13,676 nt of DNA from Ruminococcaceae bacterium UBA3220 (lineage in GTDB: Bacteria > Bacillota > Clostridia > Oscillospirales > Acutalibacteraceae): contig DEWC01000062.1 in NCBI GenBank assembly GCA_002363095.1, positions 8,182-21,857 of the forward strand, given 5' to 3'. Below, in pieces: positions 1-4,879 of the stretch (position 1 is its first letter; every line of letters starts with the position of its first letter). Under the pieces are notes generated by a model. The model was not told where the DNA came from. It ran no database searches and worked only from the letters and a program-made list of their open reading frames with translations. A program made the position numbers and the translations under genes.

Positions 1-801
1 CAGGGTATGATGTTCGGCTACGCCTCAAACGAAACGAAAGAACTTATGCCGCTGCCCGTTTCGCTCGCCCATAAAATGGCGATGAAATTGACCGCCGTCA
101 GAAAAAGCGGTGAACTGTCATATCTTTGTCCCGACGGAAAAACCCAGGTAACGGTCGAGTATAATGACGGCGAACCGACAAGGGTTGACGCGGTAGTCGT
201 TTCAAGTCAGCATAAGGCTTATATTGACCTTGAAACACTCAGAAAGGATATTCTCGAAAAGGTAATAAAGCCCATTATTCCCGAAAAATTCCTCGATGAG
301 AATACCAAGATTTATATAAACCCGACCGGCAGATTTGTTATCGGCGGTCCGCAGGGAGATACCGGTCTTACCGGAAGAAAGATAATCGTTGACACCTACG
401 GCGGTATGGCGCGCCACGGCGGAGGCGCCTTTTCGGGAAAGGACCCGACAAAGGTTGACCGAAGTGCCGCATACGCCGCGAGATATGTTGCGAAAAACAT
501 TGTTGCCGCGAAAATTGCCGACAAATGCGAGGTTGAACTTGCCTACGCAATCGGCGTTGCAAAGCCTGTTTCGGTTATGGTAGATACTTTCGGTACCGGC
601 AAAGTGGCGGATGAAAAAATTGCCGAAGCCGTAAATCGTGTCTTTGATTTACGCCCTGCGGCAATAATTGATAAACTCAACCTCCGCCGTCCTATCTACC
701 GCAAAACCACAAATTACGGTCATTTCGGCCGCGAGGACGCCGATTTCACATGGGAAAAGACCGATAAAGCCGAACTTTTAAGGAAAGAATTATCTATTTA
801 A
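1..801 (+). CDS. metK: S-adenosylmethionine synthase, 5'-truncated by the window edge
   Basis: Catalyses ATP + L-methionine to S-adenosylmethionine, the cell's main methyl donor; a cytosolic enzyme. The reading frame is already open at base 1. The first residues, QGMMFGYA, match the conserved internal (G)DQG-MFGYA motif, so the start codon lies upstream. About 266 of the usual 390-400 residues are visible. The second family signature, HGGGAFSGKDPTKVDRSAAY, lies at about 415-474, and the methionine/ATP-site stretch GGPQGDTGLTGRK at about 343-381. The C-terminal ending with YGHFGRED is also typical. The stop is one base before the ATG of nfnA, so the two are probably co-transcribed and translationally coupled. 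Any SAM riboswitch or promoter would be outside the window. The ATG at 7 is an internal methionine, not the start. Confidence 0.97.
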   Translation, partial: QGMMFGYASNETKELMPLPVSLAHKMAMKLTAVRKSGELSYLCPDGKTQVTVEYNDGEPTRVDAVVVSSQHKAYIDLETLRKDILEKVIKPIIPEKFLDENTKIYINPTGRFVIGGPQGDTGLTGRKIIVDTYGGMARHGGGAFSGKDPTKVDRSAAYAARYVAKNIVAAKIADKCEVELAYAIGVAKPVSVMVDTFGTGKVADEKIAEAVNRVFDLRPAAIIDKLNLRRPIYRKTTNYGHFGREDADFTWEKTDKAELLRKELSI

Positions 802-802
802 T

Positions 803-1630
803 ATGTTTAGAATAATTGAAAAAAAGCAACTGAATAATGCGGTTACCTCTCTTAAATTCGAGGCGCCGTTTATAGCAAAAAAGGTAAAACCGGGTCAGTT
901 TGTCATTGTCCGAATAGATGAAAAAGGCGAAAGAATTCCGCTCACCGTTTCGGACTATGACGCCAAAGCCGGAACAGTTACCCTCGTTATTCAGGCGATA
1001 GGCTATACCACCAAAAAACTTGTTTCCCTGAATGTCGGGGACAGCATTTGCGACCTTGTGGGTCCTTTAGGACTTCCCACCGAATTCGGGACACCGAAAA
1101 AGGCGATAATTATCGGCGGCGGCGTAGGTTGCGCCATTGCCTATCCGCAGGCAAAAGCTCTCTTTAACTCGGGGGCAGATGTAACGGTTATCGCAGGTTT
1201 CAGAAGCCGTGATATTGTTATCCTTGAAGAGGAAATGAAGGCGGTTTCAAACAGCCTTTATATTACAACCGACGACGGTACTTACGGCAGAAAGGGTCTT
1301 GTTACGGAAGTGTTGAGCGAATTGCTCGAAAGGGACAGTTACGACCTTGTTATCGCGATAGGTCCCGTCCCGATGATGAAGTTTGTTTCACTTACAACAA
1401 AGCCCTACGGCGTTAAGACGCTTGTCAGTCTCAATCCTATTATGATTGACGGAACGGGAATGTGCGGCGGTTGCCGTGTAACGGTGGGCGGAGAAACGAA
1501 ATTCGCCTGCGTTGACGGTCCCGATTTTGACGGTCATCTCGTCGATTTCGACGAACTTTCAAGAAGAAATTCTTTCTACCGCGATGAGGAAGAGCATAAA
1601 TGCAGATTGGGGGTAACCGAAAATGGCTGA
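803..1630 (+). CDS. nfnA: NADH-dependent ferredoxin:NADP+ oxidoreductase, small subunit (NfnA type)
   Basis: Small subunit of the soluble flavin-based electron-bifurcating transhydrogenase NfnAB, which couples NADH and reduced ferredoxin to NADP+ reduction. The 275-residue protein has an FAD-binding ferredoxin-reductase fold. RIPLTVSDYD (about 44-53) and GPLG (87-90) mark the flavin site, and GGGVGCAIAYP (105-115) the NAD site. The C-terminal [2Fe-2S] motif has C221, C224 and C236, with D216 just before; an Asp ligand is, as I recall, reported for characterised NfnA. The family is often annotated as dihydroorotate dehydrogenase electron-transfer subunit (PyrK) or sulfide dehydrogenase subunit. 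The adjacent nfnB and the absence of pyrD favour NfnA. The start is one base after metK's stop. The only Shine-Dalgarno-like run (AAGGAAAG) is rather far upstream, so coupling to metK translation is likely. The 3' end overlaps nfnB by 8 bases. Confidence 0.9.
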   Translation: MFRIIEKKQLNNAVTSLKFEAPFIAKKVKPGQFVIVRIDEKGERIPLTVSDYDAKAGTVTLVIQAIGYTTKKLVSLNVGDSICDLVGPLGLPTEFGTPKKAIIIGGGVGCAIAYPQAKALFNSGADVTVIAGFRSRDIVILEEEMKAVSNSLYITTDDGTYGRKGLVTEVLSELLERDSYDLVIAIGPVPMMKFVSLTTKPYGVKTLVSLNPIMIDGTGMCGGCRVTVGGETKFACVDGPDFDGHLVDFDELSRRNSFYRDEEEHKCRLGVTENG

Positions 1631-3011
1631 TATGTCGCCTGAAAAGACCCCTATGCCGGTTGCCGACCCGCTTATAAGGAACAAAAACTTTAAAGAGGTT
1701 GCCCTCGGTTACACAGCGGAAATGGCAATGGCGGAGGCAAACAGATGCTTGAACTGTAAAAATCGCCCCTGTGTTTCGGGTTGCCCCGTTAATGTTCAAA
1801 TCCCCGAATTTATAAGCGAAGTTGCAAACGGAAATTTCGAAAAAGCATATGAAATAATAAAAGCCACCAACGCCCTGCCTGCTGTTTGCGGAAGGGTTTG
1901 TCCGCAGGAAAGTCAGTGCGAAGGAAAATGCGTTCGCGGAATTAAGGGCGAAAGCGTCGGCATAGGCAGGCTTGAGCGGTTTGTTGCCGACTACTGTATG
2001 AAAAACGGTTGCGGGGATAGTTTTGAACAGCCACCGAAAAACGGAAAAAAGGTCGCCGTTATCGGCGCCGGGCCTTCGGGCCTTACCTGTGCCGGAGACC
2101 TTATTGCAAAGGGCTATGATGTAACTGTTTTTGAAGCGTTTCATGCCGCGGGAGGCGTGCTTATCTACGGTATCCCCGAATTCAGACTCCCTAAAAGTAT
2201 CGTTAAGGCTGAAATAGAAAGCCTTAAAAAGAAGGGCGTTAAAATCCTTACCGATATGGTTATCGGAAAAATCCTTACGGTTGACGAGATTATTGAAATG
2301 GGCTTTGAAGCCGTATTTATAGGCTCAGGCGCCGGACTTCCGATGTTTATGGGAATAGAGGGCGAATCAAGCGTCGGCGTTTATTCGGCAAATGAGTTTT
2401 TAACAAGAATAAACCTTATGAAGGCGTATTCGGAACAATATGACACTCCGATAAAAAAGGCGAAGAATATCGCCGTTGTCGGCGGAGGTAATGTCGCCAT
2501 GGACGCCGCAAGGTGCGCTAAGCGTTTAGGCGCCGAAAATGTTTATATAATCTACCGCCGAAGCGAGGCGGAAATGCCGGCGAGAAAAGAAGAAATCGAG
2601 CATGCAAAAGAAGAACAGATTGAGTTTAAGCTCCTTTGCAACCCGAAAAGAATTCTATCCGGCAAGGACGGATCGGTCGTCGGTGTCGAGTGTATAAAGA
2701 TGCAACTGGGCGAGCCCGACGCCTCGGGCAGAAGGCGCCCCGTTGAGATTGACGGCAGTGAGTTCATCTTAGATGTCGAGTCTGTTATCATGGCGCTGGG
2801 CACTACACCTAATCCTCTTATCAGAACAACCACCGAAGGCATTGAGGCAAACAAACGCGGCTGCCTTGTTGTTGACGAGAATATGAAGACAACAAAGGAC
2901 GGCGTTTACGCCGGAGGAGACGCCGTAACCGGTGCCGCAACCGTTATTCTTGCGATGGGCGCCGGCAAGCAGGCGGCAAAATCGATAGATGAATATCTTA
3001 AAGGAAAATAA
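1623..3011 (+). CDS. nfnB: NADPH-dependent ferredoxin/glutamate-synthase-like oxidoreductase, large subunit (NfnB type)
   Basis: Large subunit of NfnAB. In characterised enzymes it carries the bifurcating FAD, two [4Fe-4S] clusters and the NADPH and ferredoxin sites. The 462 residues show an N-terminal cluster domain with C42, C45, C50, C54 and C89, C93, C99, C103, the paired pattern of GltD-like proteins. An FAD Rossmann motif IGAGPSG follows at 147-153, an NADPH motif VVGGGNVAMDAAR at 285-297, and the closing FAD motif YAGGDAVTG at 429-437. The length is normal for NfnB/SudA. The family is frequently annotated GltA or glutamate synthase small chain, but no large glutamate synthase subunit is nearby and nfnA directly precedes, so the bifurcating transhydrogenase is the better call. 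GGGGGT at 1609-1614 is a suitable ribosome site. A terminator follows at once. Confidence 0.92.
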   Translation: MADMSPEKTPMPVADPLIRNKNFKEVALGYTAEMAMAEANRCLNCKNRPCVSGCPVNVQIPEFISEVANGNFEKAYEIIKATNALPAVCGRVCPQESQCEGKCVRGIKGESVGIGRLERFVADYCMKNGCGDSFEQPPKNGKKVAVIGAGPSGLTCAGDLIAKGYDVTVFEAFHAAGGVLIYGIPEFRLPKSIVKAEIESLKKKGVKILTDMVIGKILTVDEIIEMGFEAVFIGSGAGLPMFMGIEGESSVGVYSANEFLTRINLMKAYSEQYDTPIKKAKNIAVVGGGNVAMDAARCAKRLGAENVYIIYRRSEAEMPARKEEIEHAKEEQIEFKLLCNPKRILSGKDGSVVGVECIKMQLGEPDASGRRRPVEIDGSEFILDVESVIMALGTTPNPLIRTTTEGIEANKRGCLVVDENMKTTKDGVYAGGDAVTGAATVILAMGAGKQAAKSIDEYLKGK

Positions 3012-3020
3012 AAAAACATA

Positions 3021-3057
3021 GCCTGTCATTCGCGTTCTCGGATGACAGGCTTTTCTT
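3021..3057. terminator. Rho-independent terminator, probably bidirectional
   Basis: A perfect 9-bp stem, GCCTGTCAT (3021-3029) with ATGACAGGC (3042-3050), closes a 12-base loop. It is followed by TTTTCTT on the plus strand (ends the metK-nfnAB transcript). On the minus strand, the A-rich run at about 3010-3017 gives a T-tract, so it can also end the 3738-to-3056 operon, whose stop codon is 5 bases from the hairpin. Confidence 0.88.
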
Positions 3058-3376
3058 ATAGTTTGAGTTTTCTAAGCGCCACGAGGTGCAGGCGCTCTAT
3101 CTGGCGTTTGCTGTAATTCACCGCTAAACTTATCGCTTCAAGGCTTCGGCCGAGACAGTACTTTTGAAAAAGTATCTCGGATAAAATACCGTCGTCGACA
3201 TCGGATATCGAACGCTCGATACTCTTCATAATATCGCGGCACTTTTGCGCCTTTTGTTCAAAACTTTTCTTTTCTTTCGGAAACATAAGCCCCATTTCGT
3301 TAAGACGCTCGATTTTCGCGCCGAAAATCCGGTATTTGCGAAGTTTTTCGACATTCTCGTTTATGGCGCCGCTCAT
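3056..3376 (-). CDS. Small phage-type sigma-70 region-4-like regulator (ArpU/RinA/DUF1492-like)
   Basis: Protein of 106 residues. Residues 1-60 are charged and helical with coiled-coil character. Residues 66-106 (ILFQKYCLGRSLEAISLAVN, then SKRQIERLHLVALRKL) read as a sigma-70 region-4-like helix-turn-helix. Small proteins of this layout in Firmicute phages (ArpU, RinA, DUF1492 groups) act as activators of late genes; the assignment here is by pattern, not by search. The start overlaps the upstream zinc-ribbon gene by 4 bases (ATGA), and a G-rich ribosome site lies just upstream, so the two are co-translated. The predicted role is DNA binding, possibly promoter activation. No recognisable late-gene target is next to it. 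A simple HTH protein of another family is the alternative. Confidence 0.62.
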   Translation of the reverse strand: MSGAINENVEKLRKYRIFGAKIERLNEMGLMFPKEKKSFEQKAQKCRDIMKSIERSISDVDDGILSEILFQKYCLGRSLEAISLAVNYSKRQIERLHLVALRKLKL

Positions 3377-3738
3377 ACATATCCCCCCGCTACGAACTGC
3401 CCGTAACTGAGATTTGTTTTGTGTTGTTCGTTATACTCTTTAAGTTTTCTCACCAAAACATATATAGGAGAATTTTTAATACGAATTTTATTTTGCCTCT
3501 GCTCATTATATAGCCGTTCTCCGTTTTTCATACAGGCGCGCGAACAGTAAAGGCGCTCCCCTTTTTTCAGTCTTCTTCCGCAGCAACGGCAGTATTGAGG
3601 CTCATAAACCTTGATATAGGCGCTTTTACAAAACGGGCATAACAGGCTACTCCCGCAATCCTTGCCAAAAGCGCAATCGCCTCGGTTACACTTTAAAGGT
3701 GTGTTAAAAAAACTCTTACAGTCCGTACAATGGTACAT
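3373..3738 (-). CDS. Cysteine-rich zinc-ribbon protein of phage type
   Basis: Protein of 121 residues that I cannot name. The N-terminal half has three CxxC-type pairs (YHCTDC at the start, LCPFC, YCRCCGRRL) followed by YCSRAC, plus further cysteines between, giving two or three probable zinc ribbons. The start (MY-C--C) resembles small early-region zinc proteins common in Firmicute prophages. The C-terminal 30 residues, ending LSYGQFVAGGYV, form a short basic helical tail also seen in phage-associated proteins (from memory, unverified). A strong AGGAGG (complement of 3748-3753) sits 9 bases before the ATG. It is the first gene of a two-gene minus-strand operon served by the promoter at 3838-3866, and overlaps the next gene by ATGA. 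Its biochemical role is unknown; nucleic-acid binding is plausible. Confidence 0.7.
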   Translation of the reverse strand: MYHCTDCKSFFNTPLKCNRGDCAFGKDCGSSLLCPFCKSAYIKVYEPQYCRCCGRRLKKGERLYCSRACMKNGERLYNEQRQNKIRIKNSPIYVLVRKLKEYNEQHKTNLSYGQFVAGGYV

Positions 3739-3763
3739 TTAAACAATCCTCCTAAAAAAATAC

Positions 3764-3792
3764 TTGACAATTACGAAAAAGCGTAATATAAT
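3764..3792 (+). promoter_or_regulatory. Perfect consensus sigma-A promoter for the repressor-immA operon
   Basis: TTGACA (3764-3769), a 17-bp spacer, and TATAAT (3787-3792) match the consensus exactly. The spacer is almost entirely an operator palindrome (3770-3787). Expected transcription start is near 3799, giving a leader of about 107 bases before the repressor ATG at 3906. It fires rightward, through the opposing promoter at 3838-3866. Confidence 0.88.
3771..3786. promoter_or_regulatory. Operator copy 1 (TTACG-N6-CGTAA)
   Basis: TTACGAAAAAGCGTAA, flanked by A and T, lies between the -35 and -10 of the rightward promoter. Binding here should directly block that promoter, as for a Cro/CI-type autorepressor. 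The repressor encoded at 3906 is the obvious candidate ligand (inference). Confidence 0.8.
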
Positions 3793-3811
3793 GTGTCTTG
3801 AAAAGAAAAAT

Positions 3812-3827
3812 TTACGAAATTTCGTAA
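3812..3827. promoter_or_regulatory. Operator copy 2 (TTACG-N6-CGTAA)
   Basis: TTACGAAATTTCGTAA is a perfect 16-base palindrome. It lies between the two face-to-face promoters, in the zone where both predicted transcripts begin, so occupancy could hinder both. Confidence 0.8.
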
Positions 3828-3837
3828 TCACAAGTAT

Positions 3838-3866
3838 ATTATATTACGAAAAATCGTAATTGTCAA
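3838..3866 (-). promoter_or_regulatory. Perfect consensus sigma-A promoter for the zinc-ribbon/sigma-like operon
   Basis: Read on the minus strand, TTGACA (complement of 3861-3866), a 17-bp spacer, and TATAAT (complement of 3838-3843) match the consensus exactly. The 29-bp box matches the opposing promoter at 24 of 29 positions; all differences fall in the middle of the operator. Expected start is near 3831, giving a leader of about 93 bases to the ATG at 3738. Confidence 0.88.
3844..3859. promoter_or_regulatory. Operator copy 3 (TTACG-N6-CGTAA)
   Basis: TTACGAAAAATCGTAA, flanked by A and T, fills the spacer of the leftward promoter exactly as copy 1 fills the rightward one. Confidence 0.8.
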
Positions 3867-3873
3867 TACTTTT

Positions 3874-3889
3874 TTACGAATTTTCGTAA
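3874..3889. promoter_or_regulatory. Operator copy 4 (TTACG-N6-CGTAA)
   Basis: TTACGAATTTTCGTAA lies 30 bases beyond copy 3. It is upstream of the leftward promoter's -35 and immediately before the repressor's ribosome site (GGGG, 3894-3897). Binding here could extend cooperative occupancy or act as a roadblock in the repressor leader. Confidence 0.78.
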
Positions 3890-3905
3890 TTTAGGGGATT
3901 ATTTT

Positions 3906-4232
3906 ATGGTTGAACTATATCAAAGAATTGAGAATCTTTGTAAAGAACGGGGAATAAATGTAACTGCGCTCTGCGCCAATTGCGGTATTCCGAGGGCTTC
4001 GCTGTCTGATTTTAAGTCAGGAAGAAAGAAAACTCTTTCTGCGAAAACCTTATCGCTGATTGCCGACTATTTTGATGTAAGCGTTGATTATCTTTACGGT
4101 AAAACCGCAAATGAAGAAAAAGCGCTTAAGGTCGCTTTATTCGGCGGTGATACGGTCGTAACCGACGAGATGTGGGCGGAGGTAAAACGGTATGCCGACT
4201 TTATTAAGGAGAGAGAAAATGGAAACAAATAG
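3906..4232 (+). CDS. XRE-family (Cro/CI-type) helix-turn-helix repressor
   Basis: Protein of 108 residues with an N-terminal Cro/CI helix-turn-helix at about residues 17-40 (INVTALCANCGIPRASLSDF). It continues with the conserved stretch LSLIADYFDVSVDYLYGK (49-66) typical of Firmicute phage and ICE repressors. The C-terminal tail (about 74-105) is a short acidic and hydrophobic segment without a LexA-type peptidase. That fits control by a separate ImmA protease rather than self-cleavage. The leader contains or adjoins four TTACG-N6-CGTAA palindromes, two of them inside consensus promoters, so it very probably represses both its own transcription and the minus-strand operon (inference). The ribosome site GGGG is 8 bases before ATG. 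It overlaps immA by 14 bases. No phage structural genes are near. Confidence 0.9.
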   Translation: MVELYQRIENLCKERGINVTALCANCGIPRASLSDFKSGRKKTLSAKTLSLIADYFDVSVDYLYGKTANEEKALKVALFGGDTVVTDEMWAEVKRYADFIKERENGNK

Positions 4233-4614
4233 GCTTTACTGCATTGCAGAAAAGCGGGGTGTTACGGTTGACAGATTTAATGTAAGGGAAAACAAATCGG
4301 TTTCGGTAAAATCCGGGGACAATCTTTATGTAGGGCTGGACGAGAAACTTTCGGGGGCAAACGAAAAGGTCTGTTTGGCGCATGAACTCGGGCACTGCCT
4401 TACATACAGTTTTTATAATATTTATTCCCCCTTTGATATAAGGGAAAAGCACGAAAAGCGCGCCGACAAATGGGCAATACAACGGCTTGTTCCGAAAACG
4501 AGATATAAAAAAGCCGTACGGGACGGCTATGATAATATATTTTCGCTTGCGGAATATTTCGGCGTTACCGCCGAGTTTATGGAAAAGGCGGTAAATCTTT
4601 ACAGCAAGTCATAA
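4219..4614 (+). CDS. ImmA/IrrE-family metallopeptidase (antirepressor protease)
   Basis: Protein of 131 residues. The zinc-peptidase motif HELGH is at 55-59, and a downstream EKRADKWA (79-86) supplies the usual third ligand Glu and the conserved Ala-Asp of the family. ImmA of ICEBs1 and related phages cleaves the adjacent XRE repressor after a stress or partner signal; that role is inferred from adjacency here. I chose the ATG at 4219 because AAGGAG (4206-4211) lies 7 bases upstream. The longer option at 4192 lacks such a site and would overlap the repressor by 41 bases. The gene ends the rightward two-gene operon and is followed by a bidirectional terminator. The length is at the short end for the family but the catalytic core is complete. 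Confidence 0.88.
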   Translation: METNRLYCIAEKRGVTVDRFNVRENKSVSVKSGDNLYVGLDEKLSGANEKVCLAHELGHCLTYSFYNIYSPFDIREKHEKRADKWAIQRLVPKTRYKKAVRDGYDNIFSLAEYFGVTAEFMEKAVNLYSKS

Positions 4615-4632
4615 AATCAGATTCAGGGGACA

Positions 4633-4665
4633 AAAAACCGCCACCCTTTAAGGGTTGCGGTTTTT
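4633..4665. terminator. Bidirectional terminator between immA-like gene and copA
   Basis: AAAAACCGC (4633-4641) pairs with GCGGTTTTT (4657-4665). One mismatch follows, then ACCCT pairs with AGGGT around a 3-base loop. T-runs lie on both strands. It separates the convergent rightward repressor operon and leftward copper gene. Confidence 0.88.
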
Positions 4666-4669
4666 ACTT

Positions 4670-4879
4670 TTATTCAATTCCGGTTACCTTATACCCGGCA
4701 TTTTCTATCGCGTTTTCCAATGCGTCGTCAGGCATTTCGGTTTTAAGTTCAACCGCGACCTTTTTTGTGTTACGGTCGGGCGTCGCTTTCAAAACACCGT
4801 CAAGGTTTTCGAGCGCTTCTTTCACCCTTTTTTCACAATGTTCGCACATCATACCTTCAACAAAAATCGTCTTTTTCAT
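4670..4879 (-). CDS. copZ: CopZ-like copper chaperone, probable internal in-frame translation product
   Basis: The last 69 codons of the copA frame form a complete heavy-metal-associated domain. It starts MKKTIFVEGMMCEHC, with the CxxC at C12 and C15 and the usual ending IENAGYKV. In bacteria, CopZ binds Cu(I) and delivers it to CopA or to a copper-sensing repressor. The ATG at 4879 has an ideal ribosome site, AAAAGGAG (complement of 4886-4893), 6 bases upstream. A free chaperone is therefore likely made from inside the fused gene, or the gene is really separate and the fusion comes from a one-base indel. Either way, a 69-residue protein with its own start is supported. Whether the fused form, the free form or both exist cannot be told from sequence alone. 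Confidence 0.6.
   Translation of the reverse strand: MKKTIFVEGMMCEHCEKRVKEALENLDGVLKATPDRNTKKVAVELKTEMPDDALENAIENAGYKVTGIE

Noticed and set aside
1..60. SAM riboswitch controlling metK
   Set aside because: The window begins inside the metK coding region, so the leader is not present.
1440..2144. 234-codon open frame on the minus strand over nfnA/nfnB
   Set aside because: It is the antisense shadow of two clear genes, with no family resemblance, Arg/Phe-rich composition, and it crosses the nfnA-nfnB boundary.
3056..4614. Type II toxin-antitoxin module (XRE antitoxin with ImmA-like partner)
   Set aside because: The HELGH peptidase and phage-style operators fit an ImmA-repressor pair better; no COG2856-type toxin fusion or known toxin fold is seen. 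Not fully excluded.
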